Shown here one piece after another: positions 36,973 to 46,837 of a stretch of 64,000 bases of DNA; position 1 is the first letter of the stretch; each line of letters starts with the position of its first letter. Where the stretch lies: the NCBI RefSeq assembly GCF_012847335.1, contig NZ_JABBDX010000001.1:713270-777269 (forward strand), given 5' to 3'. Below the pieces are notes generated by a model. It ran no database searches, was not told the DNA's origin, and saw only the letters and a program-made list of their open reading frames with translations. A program made the translations under genes and the position numbers. The stretch comes from Psychrobacter sp. MF31 (lineage in GTDB: Bacteria > Pseudomonadota > Gammaproteobacteria > Pseudomonadales > Moraxellaceae).

Positions 36973-39900
36973 GTGCCCTTGTTATATTCTCTGCTTTATC
37001 AAAGCATTCGCTTGGTTTTATTTGGCTCGCTTGCAGCAGCTGCCTTAAGCGCTCAGGCAGCCAGCGTAAGCGGTGAGCAAGACTTGCCATCCTCAAGACC
37101 TGCGCCTTTAAGTGAAGGTCAGCAAGCTACCAATACCACGTATCAAACCATCGTTTATAAAAATAGCCGCCGAGCTTCAAGCGCTCAAGCGCCAAAAGAT
37201 GAAGGCGACTTTCAAGTCGATGGCTTGCCAAATCAAGGCAATACTGACAATGAGCAAGCCGTTACGCCCGTTGCTGTAACGGCGATCAATGATGCTGACG
37301 ATGCCAATAACCAATTTTCAGACGCGGATACGAGCACTAACTTAGCCACCACTCAAACGAATCAAACTCATAGCGCCGAAAACAAACGCGATAACGCCGC
37401 TAAAGCCTCTCGCGCTGAACAAAACCTCAAAACTGACCCAGCGCTTGATAATAGCCGCTTAAATGTCAGTGACGAGAGCATCCAAGAAAGCTTGTCGCGA
37501 CTGGCTGAATTTTATGAATTAAAACCAAAAGCGGCTGAAAAAAATCCCGAACAGCCGCAAATTTCGGACAATGGTGCTAAAGTTTTGCCCAAGCTTGGCA
37601 ACAATTTAAATTTACTGCGCCGAACGGTGGATAGCAGCGAGCGCTGTGAAGGTCAATGGGTGTATCCGCAACCAAACCCCAATTATCAGCGCGCCCTTGC
37701 TGAGGCAGGCGCTCAAACTGGCACAGTTAATAGCGCTAATGGCTTAAACAACCAAGCACCGATTTTTACCGAGTCGGATTACGGCTATTATGACAATGTG
37801 AACTACGCTGAGCTTGCAGGCAACGTGGTCATCAATCAAGGCACCAATCAAATTGAGGCGGACAAAGTCGTTTTGGATTTGACCACGGGGGTTGCAGGCG
37901 CTCAAGGTAAGGTGATGTTCACCGACCAAGCGATTGGCAACTCAGTGATCGGTAATTCGGCGCAATATCAAGATGGCAGTCTCAACATTAGCGAAAAAGC
38001 CAGTCAAGGCGGCTTAATTGGCGTGGCTGACAGCCTAGCTTATAGTACAGAGTCGGGACAATCGACCGCTTATGGGGTGGCATTTGCCAGCGTGCCCTTG
38101 CAAGCTCACGGTTATGCCAAGCGCTTAAACCACCCGAGCGATACCCAATACGAGCTTGATGAGGTGATGTTTAGCACCTGCCCGCCGACCGATCGCAAAT
38201 GGCAGCTTGATGCCAAAAGTATCGATTTGGACACCGAAACCGGTCGCGGTAAGGCTTATGACACCACCTTTCGAATTTTAGACGTTCCGGTATTTTATTT
38301 GCCGTATTTTAACTTTCCGATCGACAATCGGCGCACCAGTGGATTTTTATTACCAAGCGCAAGCCTTGGCAGTGAAAGCGGTCTTGAGGTCGATATTCCA
38401 TATTACCTCAACCTTGCGCCCAATTATGATGCCACCTTTAACACCCATATTTACACCAACCGCAATCCGATGTTGTCGGGCGAGTTTCGTTATTTAACGG
38501 ACGATTTTGGCGAAGGTATTATCAACGGCTCCTATTTGCCTAACGACCGCAAATACGATGGCGAGGATCGCAGCAGCTTATTTTATGATCATTATTGGTC
38601 ATCAAAAAGCATCCCAAGGCTCAGTGGGGACGCCAAATATAGCTACGTGTCCGACGCCGATTATTTAAACGACTTTGATACGCTCGGGCTGTCAAAAAAT
38701 ACGCTCAATTTGCCGCGCCGTGGTCGACTTAATTACTATAATGATTACGTCAATGGCGAGCTTAAAGTTGAAACCTTTCAAACGCTCAATGCCATTTTAA
38801 ACGACGGTCAAGCGCTTCAAGATAAAGACAAGCCCTATTCGCGGCTGCCGCAGCTGCAATTAAACTACCGCCTGCCTTGGCTGAGCGACTTTGATATCAC
38901 AGGCGTGAGCGACTCTGCTTATTTTAAAAAATCCATTGATGATGGCTCAGAAGCCGAAAAAAGCGGCGCTCGGCTTTATAACAAAATCAGCGCCGCCTAC
39001 CCGTTAGAGACGGCTTGGGGCTATGTCAATCCAAAACTCAGCCTTCAGCACCTTTATACCTCTTATGATCAAGACAGCCTTGATGACAACAATTTGACCA
39101 AGCAAGATGGCAGCCAATCGGTATTTGTACCTCAAGCCAGTATTGATGCAGGATTACATTTTTACCGCGCCGGATCGCCATTTGGCAAATTTGACGACAG
39201 TTTAGGCGGCTATCAGCTGATCAACCCGCGTTTAAAATACACTTATTCGCCTTATAAAGACCAAAACGATATCCCAAACTTTAATACGCGAATTGCCTCA
39301 ATCAACTATGAGCAGCTGTTTTCCGACAGTTGGTTTTTAGGTCATGACCGTCTGCAAGATTTGCATGCCATCACCCCAGGGATTAATTATCGTTACATCG
39401 ACGCAACGGGCGTGACACGTTTGGATGCTAGTATTGCAGAGCAGTTTTATATCGATAAAGGTCGCGTCACGTTAGATGACAATAAGCCGGTGTTTGACTC
39501 ATCCTCATCGGGGATAGTTTGGACGGCAAGTGCTCAGCCTTATAACAACGTTTGGGTCGATGTCAACGGCGCGCTCAGCCACAGCTATGACCTCAACTTT
39601 TTTACCACCGAGCTTCGCTATCAGCCAAGCGAGAACAGCTTATTTAACGTGGGATTTGTAAAACGCAAGCTTGATGACAATACCAATCAGTTGCCGCTGA
39701 CCGCCTTGACCGCCTCAAGCATTTTTCCGGTTAATAACAACTGGCGCGTCCTAGCTCAAGGTCAATACGACTATCGCAACAATAAAATGCTCGATGCCCT
39801 AGTTGGCGTTGATTATGAAGATTGCTGCTTTGGCTTTGCCGTTTATGGTCGGCGTTATTATAACGATTTGAACACCAAAGATGAGCCGACCCAAGCGGTA

Positions 39901-40011
39901 ATGGCGGAGGTGCGCTTAAATGGTCTTGGCAGTGGTAGCAGCCGTTTGACCAAGCTCCTGTCCGAAAAAGTATTGGGATTTGAACCGGTGCAAACGGCTT
40001 GGAAAGATTAA
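36973..40011 (+). CDS. lptD: LPS-assembly protein LptD
   Basis: Outer-membrane translocon that inserts lipopolysaccharide into the outer leaflet, acting with LptE. Signal peptide at about 10-30 (LVLFGSLAAAALSAQA); an Asn/Asp/Gln-rich low-complexity region to about 200; the OstA/LptA-like beta-jellyroll (ELAGNVVINQGTNQIEADKV); then a 26-strand barrel from about 430. Cysteines suited to the inter-domain disulphides are visible (SSERCEGQW, STCPPTD and the C-terminal DCCFG pair). 1,012 residues, longer than E. coli because of the N-terminal region. There is no ATG start: GTG at 36973, or TTG at 36979 which has AGGTG five bases upstream. surA follows. Confidence 0.96.
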   Translation: MPLLYSLLYQSIRLVLFGSLAAAALSAQAASVSGEQDLPSSRPAPLSEGQQATNTTYQTIVYKNSRRASSAQAPKDEGDFQVDGLPNQGNTDNEQAVTPVAVTAINDADDANNQFSDADTSTNLATTQTNQTHSAENKRDNAAKASRAEQNLKTDPALDNSRLNVSDESIQESLSRLAEFYELKPKAAEKNPEQPQISDNGAKVLPKLGNNLNLLRRTVDSSERCEGQWVYPQPNPNYQRALAEAGAQTGTVNSANGLNNQAPIFTESDYGYYDNVNYAELAGNVVINQGTNQIEADKVVLDLTTGVAGAQGKVMFTDQAIGNSVIGNSAQYQDGSLNISEKASQGGLIGVADSLAYSTESGQSTAYGVAFASVPLQAHGYAKRLNHPSDTQYELDEVMFSTCPPTDRKWQLDAKSIDLDTETGRGKAYDTTFRILDVPVFYLPYFNFPIDNRRTSGFLLPSASLGSESGLEVDIPYYLNLAPNYDATFNTHIYTNRNPMLSGEFRYLTDDFGEGIINGSYLPNDRKYDGEDRSSLFYDHYWSSKSIPRLSGDAKYSYVSDADYLNDFDTLGLSKNTLNLPRRGRLNYYNDYVNGELKVETFQTLNAILNDGQALQDKDKPYSRLPQLQLNYRLPWLSDFDITGVSDSAYFKKSIDDGSEAEKSGARLYNKISAAYPLETAWGYVNPKLSLQHLYTSYDQDSLDDNNLTKQDGSQSVFVPQASIDAGLHFYRAGSPFGKFDDSLGGYQLINPRLKYTYSPYKDQNDIPNFNTRIASINYEQLFSDSWFLGHDRLQDLHAITPGINYRYIDATGVTRLDASIAEQFYIDKGRVTLDDNKPVFDSSSSGIVWTASAQPYNNVWVDVNGALSHSYDLNFFTTELRYQPSENSLFNVGFVKRKLDDNTNQLPLTALTASSIFPVNNNWRVLAQGQYDYRNNKMLDALVGVDYEDCCFGFAVYGRRYYNDLNTKDEPTQAVMAEVRLNGLGSGSSRLTKLLSEKVLGFEPVQTAWKD

Positions 40012-40104
40012 CCGCTTAGGCTTTTGAACTCAATTATCGTTACCTTTAAATGTTTAGAAATTGCCGAACTACCATCCGATGCGATGATATTGATGAGGAG
40101 CATC

Positions 40105-41469
40105 ATGAGATTTTTTTTAGACCCAAGCCAAGTTTTGCTGGCAACTGTGATCAGTAGCGCGTTACTTATCCCAGCGCAAGCAGCAACCGTTAAGCCGCAA
40201 GCTGCTGCGACCTCTAACAGCAAGCTTACTGCAGCATCAAGCTCTGATGGCATCATTGCTATGGTCAATGACAACGTCATTTTAAAAAGTGACTTGATGA
40301 GCGCCATTGCCCAAACACAAGCTCGCGCTGAGGCTGCAGGGCAACCGATTGCCAACTCGCCCCAATTGCAATCTGAAGTGCTTAATGCCTTGATTTTACG
40401 CGAGTTGCAATTGTCCTTTATCAATCGCGTTGGACTTAAGCCTGATGAAGCGGCGATCAATCAGCGCTTGACGCAAGTGGCGCAGTCGCAAGGGTTGTCA
40501 AGCTTAAGCGAGCTGCAACAAAGCCTTGATCAAAAGCAGCCCGGCAGCTATGCCACATTTCGCGCTCAATTGATTGAAGATGCGGCGATTCAAGCCCTTC
40601 AGCAGCGCCAAATCAGCAGCCGAGTCCGGATTTCTGAGCAGGATATTGATGCGTTTTTAGCCTCGCCTGAGGCCAAGCGCTTAAGCCAAAGCGAGTATCA
40701 AACCATTCACGTTCGCGTCCCTTATATCGACGATTATAACCGCTTATCAACGGCTCAGCGCGAAGAAGCTCAGCGCGTTGCCGAAGACATTCGCCGCCGG
40801 TTACAAGCGCCCAATGCCGATGTCAACGAGGTCATTAAAGCCGCTCAAGGTCGCTATCCAATCGACATTCAAGGCGGTAACATGGGCTATCATAAAGCTG
40901 CAGCCTTACCCACTGAGCTTTCCGATCAAATTGTCAAGCTTGACGTCGGTGCGGTCAGCGCCCCTTTAGTGACTCCTGAAGGTATCGACATCATTAAGCT
41001 TGCTGATAAAAAATCAAGCGACAAAGTCATCGTTCCGCAGTGGCACACCCGCCACATTTTGGTCAATGTTGATGAGCTGCAATCAGATGCCCTAGCTGAA
41101 CAAAAAATCAACGATCTTTATGAGCAGCTGCGCCGCGGTGCCGACTTTGCAAGCCTTGCTTCCACCTACTCCGATGACGTAGGATCTGCCGGTCGCGGCG
41201 GTGATTTGGAATGGGTCAGCGAAGGCGAAATGGTCGCGCCCTTTGAAGCCGTTATGAAACAAACGCCTGTGGGTGATTTTTCCGCGCCATTTAAATCGCA
41301 ATTTGGCTGGCATATTTTGAAAGTAGAAGGCGCTCGCGATTTTGATGCCACCACCCAATACCGCCGCAATCTTGCTCGTCAAGCGCTTTATCAGCGCTTA
41401 GCCCCGCAAGCTAAAGAGGACTGGTTACAAGAACTGCGATCAGCGGCTTACATTCAAATCATTGACTAA
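40105..41469 (+). CDS. surA: Periplasmic chaperone and peptidyl-prolyl isomerase SurA
   Basis: Escorts unfolded outer-membrane proteins, including LptD, through the periplasm to the BAM complex. Signal peptide about 8-30; SurA N-domain with MVNDNVILKSDLMSAI; two parvulin domains, the first divergent and the second canonical (WHTRHILVNVDE through GRGGDLEWVSEGEM and FKSQFGWHILKVE). About 454 residues from the ATG at 40105, which has an AGGAG ribosome binding site four bases upstream. The frame opens at 40024, which would place extra residues before the signal peptide. Operon with lptD, as is standard. Confidence 0.95.
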   Translation: MRFFLDPSQVLLATVISSALLIPAQAATVKPQAAATSNSKLTAASSSDGIIAMVNDNVILKSDLMSAIAQTQARAEAAGQPIANSPQLQSEVLNALILRELQLSFINRVGLKPDEAAINQRLTQVAQSQGLSSLSELQQSLDQKQPGSYATFRAQLIEDAAIQALQQRQISSRVRISEQDIDAFLASPEAKRLSQSEYQTIHVRVPYIDDYNRLSTAQREEAQRVAEDIRRRLQAPNADVNEVIKAAQGRYPIDIQGGNMGYHKAAALPTELSDQIVKLDVGAVSAPLVTPEGIDIIKLADKKSSDKVIVPQWHTRHILVNVDELQSDALAEQKINDLYEQLRRGADFASLASTYSDDVGSAGRGGDLEWVSEGEMVAPFEAVMKQTPVGDFSAPFKSQFGWHILKVEGARDFDATTQYRRNLARQALYQRLAPQAKEDWLQELRSAAYIQIID

Positions 41470-41487
41470 TCCTTTCACTTTAACCAA

Positions 41488-41518
41488 AAAAGATGATTCA
41501 TAGGATCATCTTTTTTTA
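41488..41518 (+). terminator. Intrinsic terminator of surA
   Basis: A 9-bp stem AAAGATGAT/ATCATCTTT with a 7-nt loop, followed by a T-run. It lies 20 bp after the surA stop. Confidence 0.85.
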
Positions 41519-41587
41519 TTGAGCATTGAGAAATTTTGGCTTATCAAGCATCAATTTTACTAGCCAAGCAACATTTTCAAAAAACAA

Positions 41588-41766
41588 AAGAAAAACCCCG
41601 AACCTAGGGCGATAAGTTCGGGGTTTGGGCGCATCTGATGTTATTATTATTATCACTTCCTTGTTGACTTATCCTAAGTCGGAATACTCATCATAACGAT
41701 AGCGGGCTGACCTATCTTAATGATGACCATCTCAACACTGCATCCTTACTTATCCTTGTGCTGATA
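41588..41766 (-). ncRNA. Candidate Rsm/Csr-type regulatory small RNA
   Basis: Seen: an intergenic minus-strand segment with a -10-like TACAAT at 41772-41777, then about 180 nt ending in a strong terminator. It holds four GGA motifs in A-rich settings (AAGGATAAG, AAGGATG, TTAGGATAA, AAGGAAG). One sits in the loop of a perfect hairpin, GACTTA-GGA-TAAGTC (41666-41680). A TGTAAG-N6-CTTACA palindrome lies about 66 bp upstream of the predicted start. Known: RsmX/Y/Z and CsrB/C RNAs have repeated GGA in loops that titrate CsrA/RsmA, and in pseudomonads their promoters carry this GacA site. Inferred: a GacA-dependent CsrA-sequestering sRNA. The start point is predicted, not measured. No good open reading frame covers it. 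Confidence 0.72.
41593..41626 (-). terminator. Intrinsic terminator of candidate sRNA
   Basis: A perfect 11-bp stem AAACCCCGAAC/GTTCGGGGTTT with a 12-nt loop. On the minus strand it is followed by TTCTTTTGTTTT after the stem T's; on the plus strand there is no T-run. It therefore terminates leftward transcription only, about 250 bp beyond the EEP gene stop. Confidence 0.88.
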
Positions 41767-41821
41767 ATGGTATTGTAGGTCAGCTGAATGATTGCCGCTA
41801 GTCGCTAAAAACCCTAATTGT

Positions 41822-41839
41822 TGTAAGCTTTTACTTACA
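41822..41839 (-). promoter_or_regulatory. GacA-type upstream activating sequence
   Basis: A perfect TGTAAG-N6-CTTACA palindrome, with 44 bp between it and the TACAAT box, putting its centre at about -66 from the predicted sRNA start. In pseudomonads GacA boxes of this form sit at about this distance. Only 36 bp separate it from the EEP gene stop codon, so it lies in intergenic DNA. Confidence 0.72.
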
Positions 41840-41875
41840 AAACAATCGTTGGTAAACTTATACGCGTTTATTAGT

Positions 41876-43057
41876 TCAATCTTGCTCTTGAGAAATCTTT
41901 TCTCCCTCTTTTTTGCCTTCTTGAATGGTTTGTTTGGCAGCAGCAATCTCCTCGCTGTCCGCTGGCGCTAATTGCTGAGCTTGCGCGACCGCTTTTTCCG
42001 GCTCAAATTGTAAAATGGTCAAAACCGGAAAATGATCGGAACCTATACTTGGCAAGCGCTCAATTCGAACTACCGTAAAGCATGGGCTATGAAAAATATG
42101 ATCAAGCGCCCAGCGTAAAAAAGGAAAGCGCACATGAAAAGTGTTGATAAATTTGCGACCAATTCGCGGATCTAACAGCCCCGATATCCTCTGAAAGCGG
42201 CGCGTGGTCTTTGACCAAGCCACATCGTTCAAATCCCCTGCCAAAATCGCGGGCTGCTGCTGCTCCTTGATATGCCGACCGACCAATAAAAGCTCAGCGT
42301 CGCGCGTGGTTGATTTTTCTGCTTCCGTTGGGCTTGGGGGCATCGGATGCAAGCAATAAAAGCAGATGATTTGTTCATTGAGCCGAAGCTTGGTGTGAAT
42401 GGAGGGAATATCATCGATAATCAAAAACTGAACAATCGGGTCAATAAGCTCAATCTTTGAGTACAAGTGCATGCCATACAGGTTTTCCAGCGGCACTTTG
42501 ACCGTATACGGATAGTCGCTTTCAATCGCTTTTAGCGCAGTTTCCCACGCTTTATTGGTTTCTAAAGTCAATAGCACATCAGGGCGCTGCTTATTGACCA
42601 AATCAATGAGCGCTTGTTTGTTGTCATTGGTCATCAATACATTGGCAACGATAATTTTGATTTGATCGGCATTGGCGCGCGTACTGGCATCTTTTACTTG
42701 TTTTCGCCAAATTTTTGTATAAGGAATGACCATTTTAAGCTGATAAATCAGAGCGACAATCAATAACAACAGCAAAACTTTATCGCTGCCATCAAAAAAA
42801 AGCCTTGAGGACTCCCCCAACACCAAAAAAAATACCAACCCTAAAAGGCTGATCAGTCCAAGCCACAATATCTGAATCCGCGGAAAGTCGGCACCGCGAA
42901 CCCACCAATAATCTACTGGCAATAACCCCCAAAGGGTCACAAAAATAAGGATGATCGCCAAACCTTGAAAGCCTATGAGCAAATGAAATCCCTCCTCGGT
43001 GATCCTTATTTTAATGCTTGGGTGGTTAGGGGTAATAGCTACCTTTTTGATAGCCAC
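41876..43057 (-). CDS. Membrane-anchored endonuclease/exonuclease/phosphatase family protein
   Basis: 393 residues. Three N-terminal membrane segments (about 27-52, 62-83 and 92-106), then an EEP (DNase I-like) domain with NVLMTNDN, the metal-binding ILAGDLNDVAW and the C-terminal SDHFPVL motif. Family members hydrolyse phosphodiester bonds in nucleic acids, lipids or other molecules; the substrate is unknown here. After the domain comes an Ala/Gln/Glu/Lys-rich tail. Start is a GTG at 43057 with no clear ribosome binding site; there is no early in-frame ATG. Divergent from asd. Confidence 0.82.
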   Translation of the reverse strand: MAIKKVAITPNHPSIKIRITEEGFHLLIGFQGLAIILIFVTLWGLLPVDYWWVRGADFPRIQILWLGLISLLGLVFFLVLGESSRLFFDGSDKVLLLLLIVALIYQLKMVIPYTKIWRKQVKDASTRANADQIKIIVANVLMTNDNKQALIDLVNKQRPDVLLTLETNKAWETALKAIESDYPYTVKVPLENLYGMHLYSKIELIDPIVQFLIIDDIPSIHTKLRLNEQIICFYCLHPMPPSPTEAEKSTTRDAELLLVGRHIKEQQQPAILAGDLNDVAWSKTTRRFQRISGLLDPRIGRKFINTFHVRFPFLRWALDHIFHSPCFTVVRIERLPSIGSDHFPVLTILQFEPEKAVAQAQQLAPADSEEIAAAKQTIQEGKKEGEKISQEQD

Positions 43058-43339
43058 TTTGAATAATCACGAATCTAAGCTGATTTAACTTAGCAATCAA
43101 GGATATTTTGGTGAAGCAGTTGATTAACTTTTAAAGTTACTAAGCTAATGGCGAAAAATGGTCGTGGTTAGAACGCTTGGCAACCTCATATTTTGATAAC
43201 CGAAAGTTGCTATCAGTGAAGCCAATATTGATCAAAGACCGATCAAATTGAGATAAAATATCTTGCTTTTTAGGCACTTTCACGGCATTGTAATCGGTTG
43301 GGATTGCAATACTTTTTGGTAAATTAAGGACAACATGTC

Positions 43340-44473
43340 ATGAGCAATTTGAAAGTAGGCTTGGTAGGCTGGCGCGGAATGGTCGGCTCGGTTCTCATTG
43401 AGCGGATGCGCGAAGAAAATGACTTCGCAACCATCACGCCAGTGTTTTTTTCGACCAGTAATGCAGGTGGCAATGCGCCAAGCTTTGACGGCATTGCTCC
43501 TAGCACTTTAAAAGATGCTCATGATATCAAGGCACTTGCCGATTGCGACGTGATTATTACCTGTCAAGGCGGCGATTATACGCAGCAAATTCACAAGCCG
43601 CTACGGGACAGCGGTTGGACGGGTTATTGGATCGATGCGGCAAGCACCCTTCGCATGGAAAACGATAGCATCATCATCTTAGACCCTGTGAATGAAAACG
43701 TCATTGATGAGGCGCTTAAAAACGGTAAAAAAGACTTTATCGGCGGTAATTGTACGGTATCTTTGATGCTGATGGCAATCGGTGAGCTGTTCAATAAAGG
43801 CTGGGTTGAATGGGTCAGCGCCATGACCTATCAAGCAGCAAGTGGCTCGGGCGCAAATAACATGCGCGAATTAATTTCAGGAATGGGCGTGCTTCGTGAC
43901 GCCGTTGCCGATGAGCTTGCCAATCCTGCCAGCGCCATTTTAGATATTGACAAAAAAATCGCCGAGACTCAGCGCTCAGCGGACTTTCCGCAGCAATACT
44001 TTGGCGTTCCGCTTGCCGGAAGCTTGATTCCTTACATCGACTCACAGCTTGAAAACAAGCAATCGCGCGAAGAGTGGAAAGGCGGCGTTGAAACCAATAA
44101 AATCTTGGGCAATGATGAAAACAGCCAAATCGCCATCGATGGGCTTTGCGTTCGCATCGGTGCCATGCGCTGTCATGCTCAAGGCTTAACCATTAAGCTT
44201 AAAAAAGACATTCCACTTGAGGATATCGAAGACGCGCTCAAAAACAGCGGCAATCAATGGCTTGATGTGGTCGAAGACACCAAAGAGGCGGCAATGAACC
44301 GCTTGACGCCTGTTGCCGTAACTGGAACGCTCACGGTAGCCCTTGGTCGCTTACGTAAGCTCAATATGGGCGGCGAATATTTGGGCGCTTTCACGGTTGG
44401 CGACCAGCTGCTTTGGGGCGCCGCTGAGCCATTACGCCGGATGCTGAACATCATTCAAAAGCAGCAAGCGTAA
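43340..44473 (+). CDS. asd: Aspartate-semialdehyde dehydrogenase
   Basis: NADPH-dependent reduction of aspartyl phosphate to aspartate semialdehyde, the branch point to lysine, diaminopimelate, threonine and methionine. Rossmann start [14 protein letters not shown]; catalytic Cys in [11 protein letters not shown] (about residue 138); substrate-binding [10 protein letters not shown] with the active-site His. 377 residues, the Gram-negative type. Ribosome binding site AAGGA lies nine bases before the ATG. An inverted repeat upstream (TTGATC/GATCAA, 43228-43246) could be an operator. Confidence 0.97.
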   Translation: MSNLKVGLVGWRGMVGSVLIERMREENDFATITPVFFSTSNAGGNAPSFDGIAPSTLKDAHDIKALADCDVIITCQGGDYTQQIHKPLRDSGWTGYWIDAASTLRMENDSIIILDPVNENVIDEALKNGKKDFIGGNCTVSLMLMAIGELFNKGWVEWVSAMTYQAASGSGANNMRELISGMGVLRDAVADELANPASAILDIDKKIAETQRSADFPQQYFGVPLAGSLIPYIDSQLENKQSREEWKGGVETNKILGNDENSQIAIDGLCVRIGAMRCHAQGLTIKLKKDIPLEDIEDALKNSGNQWLDVVEDTKEAAMNRLTPVAVTGTLTVALGRLRKLNMGGEYLGAFTVGDQLLWGAAEPLRRMLNIIQKQQA

Positions 44474-44525
44474 TTTTAAGCTTTATTTAGCATAAAAATT
44501 TATTAAAAAGCGATTTATAAACCAA

Positions 44526-44553
44526 AAAAAGACAGTTCAATACTGTCTTTTTT
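44526..44553. terminator. Bidirectional terminator between asd and SOUL gene
   Basis: A 9-bp stem AAAGACAGT/ACTGTCTTT with a 5-nt loop, A-run on the left and T-run on the right. It serves both convergent genes. Confidence 0.88.
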
Positions 44554-44590
44554 ATTATCTATTTTAAAGTAACGATACTTATTGTTGCGC

Positions 44591-45253
44591 TTATTGCTGC
44601 TCAAATTCACATTCAATCATGACTTCATTTCGGCGCATAAATGGTAGCGTCCAAGGCGGGTCATAACGAGCAAGCTTGGGCTCGCTTAGTGCTTTCATAT
44701 GGTGCTGCTGCAACCAAGATTGCAATTCTTGGGTTTTTTTAACAACTTTATCCTCGCCTGCAAGCCCTGAAAACCCAATCACCGCAAACGTTTTTTCAGG
44801 AAGCTGCTTAATGCTAATATTTGGATTATTAGGTTTAGGCAAAGTTTCTATGGTAAATTGGCTTGGCATAATAAACTGCATTTGCCATTCATTTTTTGCT
44901 GTTTTTTGACTAATTACCAGCGCGGTCATGTTTATTTTTTCTGAAGACGCTGTTTTATTTTGCGACTTTTGCAGGATCACTGGCGCGGTCATGGCAATTT
45001 TATTTGAGCCCTCCGCTGCAGTGTTATTTCCAAAAATAAAATCCGCTAAGATTTTAAAACCTTGTTGACTGGCCGCTTGCTGCGATCCAATCACTGCAGT
45101 TTGAGCGACAATTTGACGATCATAACGGCGCAGCTCGATGCCATCATGGCGCTGCAAAACGGTATATTTTGGTTCTTCAGTTGCCATAACTTCCCCTGAG
45201 ATAAAAAACGCCATTACCGCCACAATAGCCAACGCGTTTACTCGAAGCTTCAT
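44591..45253 (-). CDS. SOUL-family haem-binding-like protein, exported
   Basis: 220 residues with a signal peptide (MKLRVNALAIVAVMAFFISG region, cleavage near VMA). The SOUL fold is recognisable from EEPKYTVLQRHDGIELRRYD, NKIAMTAPVILQ and the C-terminal ARYDPPWTLPFMRRNEVMIE. Bacterial SOUL proteins have been linked to haem or tetrapyrrole binding, but no defined bacterial role is known. The ATG at 45253 has AAGGA seven bases upstream; the frame starts one codon earlier at a GTG. Confidence 0.88.
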   Translation of the reverse strand: MKLRVNALAIVAVMAFFISGEVMATEEPKYTVLQRHDGIELRRYDRQIVAQTAVIGSQQAASQQGFKILADFIFGNNTAAEGSNKIAMTAPVILQKSQNKTASSEKINMTALVISQKTAKNEWQMQFIMPSQFTIETLPKPNNPNISIKQLPEKTFAVIGFSGLAGEDKVVKKTQELQSWLQQHHMKALSEPKLARYDPPWTLPFMRRNEVMIECEFEQQ

Positions 45254-45443
45254 CACCGCGTCCTTAGGTTAAATCGACGGCTAAAGTGTTTTGATTGGTT
45301 AACTCGCCATTTGCTTAATAAAATAAACATAGCAAAAGCCCTACCCTGTGTCTGTATCAAATCGTAGTTAAGCTAAATATTAAAGCCTTAAGCAATTGAT
45401 CTGATAAGTTTGACGATACCCGCCATTTAACATTTGCTAATGC

Positions 45444-45449
45444 TATAAT
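45444..45449 (+). promoter_or_regulatory. Extended -10 promoter for tgt
   Basis: TGC-TATAAT, a perfect extended -10 element, lies about 37 bp before the tgt ATG. Confidence 0.55.
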
Positions 45450-45482
45450 TACGCATATTTTTTGAATAAAGATTACGGTTAA

Positions 45483-46637
<1,155 letters not shown>

Positions 46638-46654
46638 AATTTAAAGAAAATTAA

Positions 46655-46685
46655 AAAAAAGGCTTAACTGATTAAGCCTTTTTTA
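46655..46685. terminator. Bidirectional terminator between tgt and metS
   Basis: An 11-bp stem AAAAGGCTTAA/TTAAGCCTTTT with a 4-nt loop and T-runs in both directions. Confidence 0.9.
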
Positions 46686-46705
46686 TTATTAACTTTTATA
46701 AAATC

Positions 46706-46837
46706 TTAAGGTAAATCTTGGTTGATATGATCTAATGGCAAATCTGGGTGCTTCATTAAGTGAATGATGGCCATCACCAAACCACCCCAAACCAATAAGA
46801 TTGACACCATCATCAAAACAATTGCAGATGAATTCAT
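46706..46837 (-). CDS. metS: Methionine/alanine import transporter small subunit MetS
   Basis: 43 residues with one membrane helix: MNSSAIVLMMVSILLVWGGL and VMAIIHLMKH, then a short polar tail. The SAI...VWGGL..AI pattern matches the MetS family, the small obligatory partner of MetP in sodium-dependent methionine and alanine uptake, described in Corynebacterium. The ATG follows the metP stop directly (TAAATG), with GAGGAG in the end of metP as ribosome binding site, so translation is coupled. It is easily missed because of its size. Confidence 0.88.
   Translation of the reverse strand: MNSSAIVLMMVSILLVWGGLVMAIIHLMKHPDLPLDHINQDLP

Noticed and set aside
41641-41654. Short TTATTATTATTAT run
   Set aside because: A few triplet units only. 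It lies within the candidate sRNA as a single-stranded A/U spacer and is too short to be called a repeat element.
41746-41946. 66-residue minus-strand frame overlapping the EEP gene end and the candidate sRNA
   Set aside because: It starts inside the EEP gene in another frame, has no ribosome binding site or recognisable domain, and its composition is low-complexity lysine-rich.
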